Source of the DNA: Crateriforma spongiae
GTDB lineage: Bacteria; Planctomycetota; Planctomycetia; Pirellulales; Pirellulaceae
Direction: 5' to 3'
NCBI RefSeq assembly: GCF_012290005.1
Contig: NZ_JAAXMS010000004.1
Location: 496,001-560,000 of the forward strand
Length of the DNA stretch: 64,000 bases
The notes below the pieces were generated by a model. That model saw nothing but the letters and a program-made list of their open reading frames with translations. It was not told the origin of the DNA and did not search any database. Both the position numbers and the translations under genes were made by a program. This document shows positions 6,900 through 16,706 of the stretch, piece by piece (within the stretch, counting starts at the first letter, position 1; the number at the start of each line of letters is the position of its first letter).

Positions 6900-8639
6900 T
6901 CATGGATCCCTAGAATCGGTGGTGGCGTCGTCTGTGGACTCGGGTGCAAGTTCTGGAAACCGAAAACAGATGGCGTGACGGTCGTTGCGAACGAGCAGGT
7001 ATCGTCCGGCCACGGTGGGGATGTTCCATGTCTTGGATTCCAAGGCTGGCAAACGCAAAAGTTCGACAAACTCCCTCGGGTTGGCCTCGCACAGACTGAT
7101 GGCACCGGGTTCGGTTTGCACGATCAGCACATCCTGGCACAGCAACAGTTGACCCTGGCCGCATCGATCGCGCCGCGGCTGGACCCAGCGTCGATCAGGC
7201 TCGGTCAAATCGACACATTCCAACATGCCGTTGCTGATGCCACAGGCGATGTCGCCGTCGATTGCCGCATGATTGAATTTGGTTTTCACCAGTCGAGAGC
7301 TGGCCCAGATTTCATCCGCCGACCATGCATTGCCGGTGTACGACAACTGCACCAGTGCGCTGCCGCCACCGTAGCCTTTGCCGATCAAGAAGCGATCCTG
7401 ACCGACGGGAATGACCGAGGCACAGTTGGCACCGCCCGATGAATCGCCGTCCCACGGGAACGACCACAGGACCGTGCCGTCGGAAACCGCATGCCCGGTG
7501 ATGGACGCCTCGTTGACGATCACAATCTGTCGCGAATCGGGTGCACCATTGGGCGCAAACTGGATCAGCTGGGCGGATGCGTAGCTGATTTGAGCGTCAC
7601 CCGATTTCCAAACCACGTCGCCGGTGTCGGCATTCAATGCGATCAGGCTGCGCTGGTTTGCATCGTCGGACGATTCATCGGCACCGTAGGGCAGCACGCA
7701 AAGGTTGTCGACGATCAAAGGTGAACCGGAGCGTCCCCATTCGATTTCGGATTCCGATGCGGCTTGATCCCAGCCGGCCAGTTCCAATAAGTCGACCGAC
7801 CAGTGGACATCGCCACGGTGTAGGTCGATGCAGTGGACACGTCCGCTGGCCCCCTGGGTGTAAACCTTATCGCCGACGATCGTTGGGGTGCTGCGTGGGC
7901 CTTCGCCGCCAAGCGCGTTGAAGTGATACGCGTCAGTGGTGACTTTCCAAATCAGATCGCCGGAAATCAATTCGTAAGCGGTGACCCATTCTTGCCGGTC
8001 GCGTTGTTCCAACGTCACGGCGAGCCCGTCGGAAACGGCAAAGGAGGCCCAGCCGCTTCCCACGCCGATTTTCCAAAGCTGATCGACTTCGCCGACCGAG
8101 GTGGGGATCGCGAATGAACGTTGGGGCAGAACGCCGTTTCGATGGGGGCCGAGAAACTGTGGGAATCGGGCGATCAAATGGTCAGGCACCGAATCGATCG
8201 CTTCGTCTTCGTCCATCGACTGGATCGGCGCGTCCGCGGCCGAGGTGCCTTTGGGATCGGATTGCATCGGTTGGATGCGGCCGGTTCCCGACCATCGCCA
8301 GGCAAAGGTGGGGACCATTTCACCGCTGAAGCCTTCGAAACGCAGACAGGCGATCGCCAGCAACAGGCCGGTCCCCAAAACCGCCGGCAACACCGGTCGG
8401 TATCCAAGGCGTCGCAAACCAATCTGGATCATCACCAATCCGGCCAATCCACCGATGCCGCCGGCGATCAGAGAGTGGATCAACGATTGTTGAAAATCCG
8501 TTTCGTGTGCACGGGTGTAGAACCAGTAGATCAACCCCGCGGTGACCGCCAAGACGGCCAGACCGATCACGATCAGGCGACCGGCCGTCGCGTCCGGGGT
8601 GGACGTCGCCTGGGGGGCATTGGATACATCGTTCATCAA
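6900..8639 (-). CDS. PQQ-like beta-propeller membrane protein
   Basis: A 579-residue protein with three N-terminal membrane segments (about 21-41, 53-74 and 81-99), then a large extracytoplasmic part. From about residue 165 it shows repeated PQQ/BamB-type blades: [43 protein letters not shown] and [14 protein letters not shown]. Such WD-like propellers are common in planctomycetes and often of unknown function; no PQQ dehydrogenase active site can be recognised, so a structural or binding role is more likely. It lies between the TPR protein gene (42 bases upstream) and bshB1 (3 bases downstream) in an apparent operon. Confidence 0.8.
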   Translation of the reverse strand: MMNDVSNAPQATSTPDATAGRLIVIGLAVLAVTAGLIYWFYTRAHETDFQQSLIHSLIAGGIGGLAGLVMIQIGLRRLGYRPVLPAVLGTGLLLAIACLRFEGFSGEMVPTFAWRWSGTGRIQPMQSDPKGTSAADAPIQSMDEDEAIDSVPDHLIARFPQFLGPHRNGVLPQRSFAIPTSVGEVDQLWKIGVGSGWASFAVSDGLAVTLEQRDRQEWVTAYELISGDLIWKVTTDAYHFNALGGEGPRSTPTIVGDKVYTQGASGRVHCIDLHRGDVHWSVDLLELAGWDQAASESEIEWGRSGSPLIVDNLCVLPYGADESSDDANQRSLIALNADTGDVVWKSGDAQISYASAQLIQFAPNGAPDSRQIVIVNEASITGHAVSDGTVLWSFPWDGDSSGGANCASVIPVGQDRFLIGKGYGGGSALVQLSYTGNAWSADEIWASSRLVKTKFNHAAIDGDIACGISNGMLECVDLTEPDRRWVQPRRDRCGQGQLLLCQDVLIVQTEPGAISLCEANPREFVELLRLPALESKTWNIPTVAGRYLLVRNDRHAICFRFPELAPESTDDATTDSRDP

Positions 8640-8681
8640 GCTGGAAATTCCGTTGTTCGACCGTGTCGATGGGCACGTCGG

Positions 8682-10529
8682 TCAGCGACCAATGCGAAGG
8701 CCCCAGATCGTTTCGTCCAGCGGAGCATTGCCCAAACGCCCTTGCCGGTCAACGTCGGTCAGTTCGTCCATCGTGGTGGCAAGCCGAACATTCCAGTGAC
8801 GTACGGCAATTTGCGACCAACGCTGCATGGATGAAACTTCCATGACCGAATCCTGGTCGTTTCCGCCTTCGACGGCGATGACGGCGGTGTTGATGGTCCG
8901 CGGCAAACGGTCCAGGTCGGCATCTCTCCCGGAAAGCGAGACTTCGGTTGCCTCGATACTGGCTCGGGACGATTCTTTGATCCGATTCTGTGCCAGCAGC
9001 GCGATGGACAATTCACTGCGTAACCAGCGGTCACGGGGATAGTCGCTGCAGGCGGCATACAAAGTCGCGACGGCAGCGTTGCGTTGTTCTTGCGACAGCT
9101 TGGGCCAGTCGATCGCAATCTCGGTGGCTTTGACGATCAGGTGGTCGGGGTTTCGCTGGACCACCGGTGCAATGACTTGTGACGCTTCGTCCAACCATGT
9201 CGACCAGTCCGTTTCATCCGAATCAACGGCCAGCGATTCTTTGCGAAAGCGCAGCAGCAGGGTTCGGGCCAGCACCAGATTGGCGGCATCGCGCAGCGAG
9301 AGTTCTGGCAGCGGCTGGATGACGCGATTGGAAACATCGCTTGAATCAGCCGTGTCGGTATCGGTGGTTGTTCCAGCCCTTGACGCCGCATCGATCTGGC
9401 CGGCCGCGAGGGCTTGGGCCTGTTCCAGTCCCCGCCGCGCCAACAATTCCGCTTTTTCCAGTGACTCGTTTTCAACAGCGACTTGCGCGCGGGCGATCGA
9501 TAGTGACGCGGCGGCGACCGGTTCCTGAACCATTTGCATGATGTCACGCTGCAAATTGGCGGCTTCGTCCGCCGTCAGCCCGGTTCCCAGACGCAATAGC
9601 AGACGCCAAGCCAGCAAACAGTCCGGGTGGCGATCCAGCAGGCTGGTCAGTGGTCCGACGAGTGTGGATTCCGGACGTTGATTCGCGTGACGTTCGGCAA
9701 AGTCGGCCAAGAAAACGCGTTGTCGCATCTGATCCAGACAGCGACGTTGGGTATCGTTTTTGGCGACGACAACATTGATGGCATCAATGGCTTCGTCGAA
9801 TCGGCTTTGCAGCATCAGACACTCGGCCATTCGCATGCCGGCGGCAAACGATTCTTTGGATTGCAGCCATGATGCGGCGAACGCTTCTTCGGCCTTTTGA
9901 AGTGCTTTGTCGGCGTCGTCGATGCGGCCCAGTTCGATCAGTGACCAGATCATCGGCAACCGCACGTCACCGCGGTCGTCGACGACGGTTTCCTGCAGAT
10001 ACACCGCTCCGTCCATTTTGCCGGTCGACGATTCCAAAACGGACAGGGCAACAATGGCGTCGATGTCACGCTGGTTGTTCTCGGGGTCGCCGGCGGCGGC
10101 GTTACGCAAGTGATGACGCAGTCGCGACATGCCTTCGCGGCTTTGGATGTGGTACTGCTTGTCGACCAGAAACTCCGCCAGCCAGTGGTTGGCGTAGTCC
10201 ATCGCTTTGGTGATCGGTTCGCCTTCTTCCCAACGCGTCAGCTGATAGACGTCTTGGATTGATTTTTCGACGTCACCGCTGCGATAGACGGCCAGGGCAG
10301 CATCCATGGATTGCAACGATGTGTCGGGAGCCTCGGCGATCCGCGTGCCGGCAAAGTGTTCGACCGCGATGTAGCTGAGCCATCCGATCGCGGCGACACC
10401 GGAAACGCCGGCAAAAACCAGCCAGTACAGGTTTTCCTTGATCCAGCGTTTGCGATGGTGTTTCTTGTCGCGTTTTTGTCGCCGAAGCTGGGCTTCTTCC
10501 GCCGGAGAAAGCTGCTGTTTCGATCGCAT
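8682..10529 (-). CDS. Membrane-anchored TPR-like repeat protein
   Basis: A 615-residue protein, first gene of the minus-strand group with the PQQ protein and bshB1. The first 32 residues are very basic (RRQKRDKKHHRKR), then one membrane segment (about 33-55), so the bulk is likely outside the cytoplasmic membrane. The remainder is alpha-helical with TPR-like periodicity, for example LAVYRSGDVEKSIQDVYQL near 78 and LIELGRIDDADKALQKAEEA near 196. No catalytic motif is visible. A TATAGT hexamer lies 9 bases before the ATG and no Shine-Dalgarno is seen, so a leaderless transcript is possible. Function is unknown; a scaffolding role is a guess from the repeat type. Confidence 0.72.
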   Translation of the reverse strand: MRSKQQLSPAEEAQLRRQKRDKKHHRKRWIKENLYWLVFAGVSGVAAIGWLSYIAVEHFAGTRIAEAPDTSLQSMDAALAVYRSGDVEKSIQDVYQLTRWEEGEPITKAMDYANHWLAEFLVDKQYHIQSREGMSRLRHHLRNAAAGDPENNQRDIDAIVALSVLESSTGKMDGAVYLQETVVDDRGDVRLPMIWSLIELGRIDDADKALQKAEEAFAASWLQSKESFAAGMRMAECLMLQSRFDEAIDAINVVVAKNDTQRRCLDQMRQRVFLADFAERHANQRPESTLVGPLTSLLDRHPDCLLAWRLLLRLGTGLTADEAANLQRDIMQMVQEPVAAASLSIARAQVAVENESLEKAELLARRGLEQAQALAAGQIDAASRAGTTTDTDTADSSDVSNRVIQPLPELSLRDAANLVLARTLLLRFRKESLAVDSDETDWSTWLDEASQVIAPVVQRNPDHLIVKATEIAIDWPKLSQEQRNAAVATLYAACSDYPRDRWLRSELSIALLAQNRIKESSRASIEATEVSLSGRDADLDRLPRTINTAVIAVEGGNDQDSVMEVSSMQRWSQIAVRHWNVRLATTMDELTDVDRQGRLGNAPLDETIWGLRIGR

Positions 10530-10747
10530 CGTGTCGTACTATACGGTCACTGGGGGTGGAGCCGCCAAAGGCCGATCGGTCATCATCTGTGATGGCGGAT
10601 GTGGTGGCCGGCTGGAACGATTCTAATGATTCGATCTTTGTAATGGGGCGACGCCGGGTGACTGGCACGGCATTGGCACCGAAGTCGTGGATACTCGACA
10701 CGGAAGATTCCGATTGCCCCCACTTTGACGTCCCCCGAGTCGTCGCC

Positions 10748-10820
10748 TTGAAGTTTGACGCATTGAAGTTTGACGCATTGAAGTTTGACGCATTGAAGTT
10801 TGACGCATTGAAGTTTGACC
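10748..10820. repeat. 15-bp tandem repeat, nearly five copies
   Basis: The unit TTGAAGTTTGACGCA is repeated at 10748, 10763, 10778 and 10793 without a mismatch, with a last truncated copy at 10808 ending TTGACC. The array stops exactly at the ATG of the next gene (10821), so copy-number change would alter its 5' untranslated region without shifting any coding frame. Confidence 0.95.
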
Positions 10821-11591
10821 ATGATTAGCCACTGGACACAGCATCCGCTGACCCAGAATCGGCCGCTGCCGGCACGCGTCAGCTTTATCTCGGATCTGCA
10901 TTTGTTCAGTTCCCGCTGTGTCGCCGATCAACATGCCCATGCCATCCGACAAGCGGTCCGGTGGAGTCAGGTGTGTGTGTGGGGCGGCGACTTGTTCGAT
11001 TTTCGCTGGAGCCGCGTCGGTTCGACGCACCAAACCATTGATGCGGCCATCGAGTGGTTGGACCAGTGGTGCGTTGAATTCCCGGATCACATGTTCGTGT
11101 ATCTGCGGGGCAACCATGACGCCCACCAACCGTTTGAAGATCGCATCGCCACGTGGTCCGATTCACGATCGAATTTGGCCAACGGGCTGGACGCGATGCG
11201 GATTGCCGACACCCTGTTTGTTCACGGCGACGTGATCGAAAAACAGGGTACCCAAGAATCGTTTGAAAAGTATCGGCACAAGTGGAGCCGCAAGCGGCCG
11301 GCCGGGAATTTGCACAATCGAGCCTACGATGCGGCGATCGCGTTTCGGTTGCACTGGGCGACCGCCAAGATGGTGCATCCGATCGACCGAACGTGCCGGC
11401 GATTGTTGCATTGGATGCGACATCAACATCCGACCGACGGACGCGGAGTCGACCGAATCGTGTTTGGCCACACGCACCAACGGATCGATGGTCGCGAGGT
11501 CGGCGGAGTGCGTTTTTACAACGGCGGCGCCGCCATCCGACACGTCGGATTCTTGCCGGTACGAATCGTGATGGATCCGCACCCGAGGTGA
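10821..11591 (+). CDS. Metallophosphoesterase, LpxH-like
   Basis: A 256-residue calcineurin-like phosphoesterase. The metal-binding motifs appear in order: SDLHLF (24-29), GGDLFDF (55-61), GNHD near 98, HGD near 135 and GHTH near 216. This pattern and the LFDFRW segment resemble UDP-2,3-diacylglucosamine hydrolases (LpxH/LpxI-like, lipid A synthesis), a plausible role in a diderm planctomycete, but no lpx gene is adjacent and the family is broad. ATG 10821 is chosen; a TTG two codons earlier lies inside the 15-bp repeats. The gene is convergent with aceF, and the repeat array forms its immediate upstream region. Confidence 0.8.
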   Translation: MISHWTQHPLTQNRPLPARVSFISDLHLFSSRCVADQHAHAIRQAVRWSQVCVWGGDLFDFRWSRVGSTHQTIDAAIEWLDQWCVEFPDHMFVYLRGNHDAHQPFEDRIATWSDSRSNLANGLDAMRIADTLFVHGDVIEKQGTQESFEKYRHKWSRKRPAGNLHNRAYDAAIAFRLHWATAKMVHPIDRTCRRLLHWMRHQHPTDGRGVDRIVFGHTHQRIDGREVGGVRFYNGGAAIRHVGFLPVRIVMDPHPR

Positions 11592-11667
11592 ACCATGTCC
11601 GCGGACCCACACAGTCCAGGCACGTCGTACCCGGACCGGTCCGTGATCTGTGACGAGTGATTCTTGC

Positions 11668-13143
11668 CTACAGCGCCAGCAGCAAACGACTGGGGGCTTC
11701 CAGGTACGCGATCACGTCGTTCAAGAAACGTGCCGCCGCGGCACCGTCGACCAAGCGGTGGTCGTACGACAGGCTAAGCGGCATCATCAAGCGAGGCTGG
11801 ATCGTTTCATCGGGCATGACGACCGGCAGCTTGCGACTGCGGCCCACCAGCAGAATCGCGACTTCGGGAACGTTGATGATCGGCGTACTGAATTGACCGC
11901 CGATCGCGCCCAAGTTGCTGATCGTGAATGTGCCGCCACGCAAATCGTTGACGGCGAACTGGCCGCTGCGGACTTGGCCGGCCATTTCAGCCAGGTTGCG
12001 TGTGATTTCCGGCACGCCCATTTGATCGGCGTTGTGCATCACCGGCACGACCAACCCGCGATCGGTGTCCACCGCGATGCCGACGTTGACGTAATCCTTG
12101 TAGATGACTTGGCCGTTTTCTTCGTCGACCACGGCGTTGATAACCGGATGGTGACGCAACGCGGTCGCGACGGCTTTGATCAAGAACGGCATCGTGGTCA
12201 GTTTCAGACCCTGTGCCGCGTAATCTTCTTTGCTGCTGGATCGCAACCGTTCCAAGTCGGTGACGTCGGCGTCGTCGAAGTTGGTCACGCGAGGCGCGGT
12301 GGTCCAAGAGTTGTGCATTTGAGCGGCGATCGTCTTACGGATCTTGCTCATCCGTTCCACACGGATCGGCCCAAAGTCATCCACGTCGGCGGTACCTGCC
12401 GGGGTGGGCGAAGTGGGGCTTGCCGACGGGGCCGCGGGGGCCGCCGCAGCGGTGGGAGCGGCGGCTTGTTGACGTGCCGCGCCACTGGTCGCACGCACGA
12501 CGGCCAAGACGTCGTCACGGGTGATGCGTCCGCCTTCGCCGGAACCCTGGACACGCGACAGATCCACACCGACTTCGCGTGCGAAGCGTCGGATTGCCGG
12601 ACCAGCGGCGATGACGGCGCCCGATGGCGGGGCGACCGGTGCAGCGACAGGCGGTTGCACCGGAGCAGCCGGCGCGGGAGTGGACGGCGGCGCGGCCGCT
12701 GGTGGCTGGGCAGCGGGTTGTTGCGCTGGTGCAGCAGGTTGTGCCGGAGCAGGCGGAGTCGCCGCGGCCGGCGGTTGTGGTGTGGGTTCCGGTTCGGGCG
12801 CTGCCGCGGGTTCAGGCGTCGCCGGAGCGGCGGGTTCTGGTTCCTTGGCTTCTGGTTGGGCGGCTTCCGGTTGGCTGGGGGCCGAATCGCCACCGCCGCT
12901 GGCACCGGCGGCTTCTTCGACTTCCAGCAAGACGGCGCCGATCGGCACCGTGTCGCCTTCGCTGATCGAGATCTTGGTCACCTTGCCGCCGACCGATGCC
13001 GGGACCGGAACGGTGGCTTTGTCGGTTTCCATTTCGACGATGTCGTCGCCGGCGTTGATGACGTCGCCGACGCTGACAAAGATTTCAAGGACATCGCCGG
13101 ATTCGATGCCGTCACCCAACTCGGGAAGTTTGACTTCGGTCAT
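11668..13143 (-). CDS. aceF: Pyruvate dehydrogenase E2, dihydrolipoamide acetyltransferase
   Basis: A 491-residue E2 core protein that transfers the acetyl group from the E1 product to CoA. It has one lipoyl domain (about 1-76, lipoyl lysine in METDKAT, K42), a long Ala/Pro linker (about 80-195), an E1/E3-binding domain around 203-240 (AIRRFAREVGVDLSRV) and the acetyltransferase domain (about 265-491) with the catalytic DHRLVDG near the end. A single lipoyl domain contrasts with the two or three of many proteobacterial AceF proteins. It lies 100 bases downstream of aceE on the same strand, so one transcript is likely. No E3 gene is present. Confidence 0.95.
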   Translation of the reverse strand: MTEVKLPELGDGIESGDVLEIFVSVGDVINAGDDIVEMETDKATVPVPASVGGKVTKISISEGDTVPIGAVLLEVEEAAGASGGGDSAPSQPEAAQPEAKEPEPAAPATPEPAAAPEPEPTPQPPAAATPPAPAQPAAPAQQPAAQPPAAAPPSTPAPAAPVQPPVAAPVAPPSGAVIAAGPAIRRFAREVGVDLSRVQGSGEGGRITRDDVLAVVRATSGAARQQAAAPTAAAAPAAPSASPTSPTPAGTADVDDFGPIRVERMSKIRKTIAAQMHNSWTTAPRVTNFDDADVTDLERLRSSSKEDYAAQGLKLTTMPFLIKAVATALRHHPVINAVVDEENGQVIYKDYVNVGIAVDTDRGLVVPVMHNADQMGVPEITRNLAEMAGQVRSGQFAVNDLRGGTFTISNLGAIGGQFSTPIINVPEVAILLVGRSRKLPVVMPDETIQPRLMMPLSLSYDHRLVDGAAAARFLNDVIAYLEAPSRLLLAL

Positions 13144-13243
13144 GTTGCTAATGCGGGGGGATGGTGTTCGTGTTCGGAAAAGGTCGAAAGGTTCAAAAGA
13201 TCATGGGGATCAGGCGTGGCCATGCGGATCGGCGTCCGGCCGA

Positions 13244-15973
13244 TCATGCATAGTACGGATCCGCCTTTTCCGGGTCGTAGTCCAGTTCTTTGATTGCCGC
13301 GGCGACATCGTCGGCGGACAACACGTCGGCGTTTGCCAGTCGGCTGAGCGTTGCGATGGTGATGGATTCCGCGTCGACTTCGAAGTGACGTCGCAATGCT
13401 TCGCGTGTTTCACTGCGTCCCATGCCGTCGGTCCCCAGCACGCAATAGTCGCCCGGGATCCACGGTGTCAATTGTTCGCCCAGGGCACACACGTAATCGC
13501 TGGCCGAGATGAACGGACCTTCGACGCCATCGAGAATCGTTTCCAGATAGCTCTTACGCGGCGTTTCGGTCGGATGCAGCATGTTCCAGCGTGCACAGCT
13601 TTGGGCATCGCGACGCAGTTGCGTGTAACTGGTCACACTCCAGACGTCGCTGGCGATGCCGTACTTTTCGGCCAACAGTTCTTGTGCGGCCAAGGCGGAA
13701 TTCAGGATCGCACCGCTGCCGAACAGTTGCACCCGAGCCTTCGCATTGTCGACGTCCTTGGATCGGAACTTGTACATCCCCTTGATAATGCCTTCTTCAC
13801 AACCTTCGGGCATTTCCGGGTGGTTGTAAGGATCGTTTTCGGCGGTGATGTAATAGATGCACTGTTCGCCGTCGGCGTACATCCGTTGCAAGCCTTCTTG
13901 AATGATCACGACGACTTCATAAGCGAACGCCGGATCGTAGGCCCGAACGGTGGGGAACGCGATTGCGTTGAGCAGGCTGTGACCGTCCTGGTGTTGCAAA
14001 CCTTCGCCGTTCAGCGTGGTGCGGCCGGCGGTACCACCGATCAGGAATCCCTTGGCCCGCATGTCGGCCGCTGCCCAGATCAGGTCACCGATCCGTTGGA
14101 ATCCGAACATGCTGTAATAGATATAGAACGGAATCATGTTGATCCCGTGACAGCTGTACGCGGTTCCCGCGGCGTTGAAGCTGGCCATCGAACCGGCTTC
14201 GGTGATGCCTTCTTCCAGGATCTGGCCGTCTTGGGCTTCCTTGTAATAGGTCACCAAGTCTGAATCGACCGGTTCGTACAACTGGCCCGCGTGGGCATAG
14301 ATGCCGAACTGGCGGAACATGCCTTCCATCCCGAACGTGCGTGATTCGTCGGGGACGATCGGAACGACGTTCTTGCCGATCCGTTTGTCGCGGCACATCG
14401 CGACCAGCGTTTGCACGACGGCAAACGTGGTGCTGATTTCTTTGTTTTCCAGCTTGGCGATCGTCTTGCGGAAATCGTCCAGTGATGGGACTTCCATCGT
14501 CGGATGTTCGGTCGGACGGCTGGGCAAGTATCCGCCCAGCGACTCGCGTCGTTGCCGCAAGTACTTGATTTCTTGGCTGGTTTCCGGCGGCTTGTAGAAC
14601 GGTGCTTCGCCGACCTTTTCGTCGCTGATCGGGATGCCGAACCGGGTGCGGAACTCCAACAGTTCGTCTTCGTTCATCTTCTTTTGGTTGTGGGCCACAT
14701 TGCGGCCCTCGCCGGCTTCGCCCAGCCCGTAACCCTTGACGGTCTTGGCCAAAATCACGGTCGGCTTGCCGTTATTCAGTTCGGTCGCCCGCTTGTAGGC
14801 GGCGTAAACCTTTTCCGGGTCGTGGCCACCACGACGGATCTTTTCCAGTTTTTCGTCGCTGAGGTGTTTGACCAGTTCCAGCAGTTCCGGGTACTTGCCG
14901 AAGAAGTGTTCGCGAATGTAGCTGCCCGGCATGCCGGTGTACTTTTGGTACTGGCCGTCGACGACTTCGTTCATCCGCTTGGCCAACAAGCCGGTCGTGT
15001 CTTTGGCCAGCAGTTCATCCCACTCGCCGCCCCAGATGACCTTGATGACGTTCCAGCCGGCACCGTTGAAGATCGATTCCAGTTCTTGGATCACCTTGCC
15101 GTTACCGCGGACCGGACCGTCCAGACGTTGCAAGTTGCAGTTGATCACGAAGACCAGGTTGTCCAGTTTTTCACGAGCCGCCAGACCGATCGCGCCCAGC
15201 GTTTCCGGTTCGTCGCATTCACCGTCGCCCAAGAACGCCCAAACCTTTTGACCGCTGGTGTCTTTCAAGCCGCGGTCACGCAGGTATTCGTTGAAGCGTG
15301 CTTGATAGATCGCCATGATCGGGCCCAGGCCCATACTGACCGTCGGGTATTCCCAGAAGTCGGGCATCAACCACGGGTGTGGGTAACTGCACAACCCGCC
15401 TTCGGGTTCCAATTCACGGCGGAAGTTTTCCAGCTTGGCTTCATCCAGCCGGCCTTCCAAGAAAGCACGCGAATACATCCCCGGCGAAGCGTGGCCTTGG
15501 AAATAAACCGAATCGCCGGAATAGCCGTCTTCGCCGCGACCGTTGAAGAAGTGGTTGAACGCGACTTCGTAAAGCGTCGCGCTGCTGGCAAACGTGCTGA
15601 TGTGACCGCCCACGCCGCCGCCACGCTTGTTGGCACGCACGACCATCGCCATCGCGTTCCAGCGAACGATCGACTTGATGCGTCGTTCCAGTTCGCGGTT
15701 GCCCGGATACGCCGGTTGGTCCTTCAGCGGAATCGTGTTGACGTAAGGCGTCGCCGTGTCGGCCGACAACGGAACGCCTTCGGCCGCGGCACGATCGCGC
15801 AATTGATCGATCAAGAATCGAACACGGTCCGGCCCTTTGCTTTTGAGCACATAGTCCAGCGATGACAACCATTCCTGCGTTTCCGCTGCGTCGGTGTCAA
15901 ACTTGGCGGCCTTTTGTAATTCGCCAAGCTGTTGGGCGACTTCGGCTTTCGCGACGGTTTTCGATTCCTGCAT
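13244..15973 (-). CDS. aceE: Pyruvate dehydrogenase E1, homodimeric type
   Basis: A 909-residue single-chain E1, which decarboxylates pyruvate with thiamine diphosphate and acetylates the E2 lipoyl group. Characteristic segments are the AceE-type active-site stretch GGHISTFASSATLYEV, the cofactor motif starting GDGECDEPE and closing in NCN about 30 residues later, and the glycine-rich IGGTAGRTTLNGEGLQHQDG of the pyrimidine-binding part. Length matches AceE (about 890), unlike the two-subunit alpha/beta E1. I start at ATG 15973 (MQESKTVAKAEV); an upstream extension to 16099 is open but reads like non-coding DNA. The order aceE-aceF is the classic one. Confidence 0.95.
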   Translation of the reverse strand: MQESKTVAKAEVAQQLGELQKAAKFDTDAAETQEWLSSLDYVLKSKGPDRVRFLIDQLRDRAAAEGVPLSADTATPYVNTIPLKDQPAYPGNRELERRIKSIVRWNAMAMVVRANKRGGGVGGHISTFASSATLYEVAFNHFFNGRGEDGYSGDSVYFQGHASPGMYSRAFLEGRLDEAKLENFRRELEPEGGLCSYPHPWLMPDFWEYPTVSMGLGPIMAIYQARFNEYLRDRGLKDTSGQKVWAFLGDGECDEPETLGAIGLAAREKLDNLVFVINCNLQRLDGPVRGNGKVIQELESIFNGAGWNVIKVIWGGEWDELLAKDTTGLLAKRMNEVVDGQYQKYTGMPGSYIREHFFGKYPELLELVKHLSDEKLEKIRRGGHDPEKVYAAYKRATELNNGKPTVILAKTVKGYGLGEAGEGRNVAHNQKKMNEDELLEFRTRFGIPISDEKVGEAPFYKPPETSQEIKYLRQRRESLGGYLPSRPTEHPTMEVPSLDDFRKTIAKLENKEISTTFAVVQTLVAMCRDKRIGKNVVPIVPDESRTFGMEGMFRQFGIYAHAGQLYEPVDSDLVTYYKEAQDGQILEEGITEAGSMASFNAAGTAYSCHGINMIPFYIYYSMFGFQRIGDLIWAAADMRAKGFLIGGTAGRTTLNGEGLQHQDGHSLLNAIAFPTVRAYDPAFAYEVVVIIQEGLQRMYADGEQCIYYITAENDPYNHPEMPEGCEEGIIKGMYKFRSKDVDNAKARVQLFGSGAILNSALAAQELLAEKYGIASDVWSVTSYTQLRRDAQSCARWNMLHPTETPRKSYLETILDGVEGPFISASDYVCALGEQLTPWIPGDYCVLGTDGMGRSETREALRRHFEVDAESITIATLSRLANADVLSADDVAAAIKELDYDPEKADPYYA

Positions 15974-16327
15974 GACGCTAATATTTCCCGATGGTTGAAA
16001 CGGCTTTATCGCGGCCGTGGGCGCGGGCATTCCAAGGCTAGAATAGTCCGCAAGCAATGGGGCGGAACGGGCGTTGCATCGTCTGGCTGGATGCCACACC
16101 GGAAAGGGATGTCCGATCGCTCGGGCGGTTGGAAACCGCCACGAAAGTCGGGCATCTTTCTGGTCGCCGTCGACGTCGTGTCCGACGGCCGATCGGTGCG
16201 ACGAAAAAGCCTCCGCCTGGAACGTTTAGAGTAGCCAGACACGGTGATTCCCGGCAAGACGGCAGGCTGATAACGGCCACAAAGAAGACGCACCAAAATC
16301 ATACCGGCGGATCGCCCATTGCCCCAA
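15974..16327. other. Upstream region of aceE, no gene seen
   Basis: About 350 bases that should contain the aceE promoter. Frames across it are shadows or code for improbable arginine-rich strings. There is a small hairpin GGCGGTT/AACCGCC near 16126. I see no clear promoter boxes. Confidence 0.4.
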
Positions 16328-16361
16328 AGAAAAACGGCCCGGTGCCGTGGGGCCGGGCCGT
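16328..16361 (-). terminator. Terminator of the zinc-ribbon gene
   Basis: ACGGCCCGG (16334-16342) pairs with CCGGGCCGT (16353-16361). Read on the minus strand the stem is followed by TTTTTCTTT. It lies about 90 bases past the stop of the small zinc-ribbon gene. Confidence 0.85.
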
Positions 16362-16448
16362 GATGACAATGCTTGGGTTGGGGACGCCGAATCGGCAACG
16401 GATCACGCGGGCGTTGGTTGTGGGCGTTGATCGTGGACCAGGCGTCCC

Positions 16449-16706
16449 TTAACGGTGGTGAACGGTGGCCACCGGAGCGTTGATGGGGGCCGGCGGCGTC
16501 TGGGGGACCTCCGCACGGGCCAGCACCTGATCAACGCGTCGCATCAATTCTTCGGTGCTGCGGGGCTGATGACCGTCGCCGTCGCAATCGCTGGCGACAA
16601 ATTCGCTGCCGCAGTGTTGGCAGGCCACAATGTGGCCCAGCAACGAGGCGCGAATCTCCACGCGTCGGCCGCAAGTTGGACAAGACTGACTAAACCGGAT
16701 CGACAT
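16449..16706 (-). CDS. Small zinc-ribbon protein of unknown function
   Basis: An 85-residue protein with two CxxC knuckles, Cys9/Cys12 (CPTC) and Cys29/Cys32 (CQHC), spaced as in a zinc ribbon, followed by an acidic then Pro-rich tail. Similar short proteins with GRRxEIRxSLLG between the knuckles occur in planctomycetes and have no known function. The start at 16706 is favoured because GAGG stands nine bases upstream; ATG 16721 and the longer frame to 16814 are less likely. It is divergent from the tyrosine phosphatase gene and ends in its own terminator. Confidence 0.65.
   Translation of the reverse strand: MSIRFSQSCPTCGRRVEIRASLLGHIVACQHCGSEFVASDCDGDGHQPRSTEELMRRVDQVLARAEVPQTPPAPINAPVATVHHR

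Noticed and set aside
10748-10820. Possible CRISPR array
   Set aside because: The 15-bp units follow each other directly with no spacers. The 119-bp units at 23065-23418 also lack unique spacers, and no cas gene is present.
11650-13293. Plus-strand frame opposite aceF (also 12521-14263 and 14504-15865 opposite aceF/aceE)
   Set aside because: High-GC genes leave long antisense frames; the minus-strand products AceF and AceE are unmistakable.
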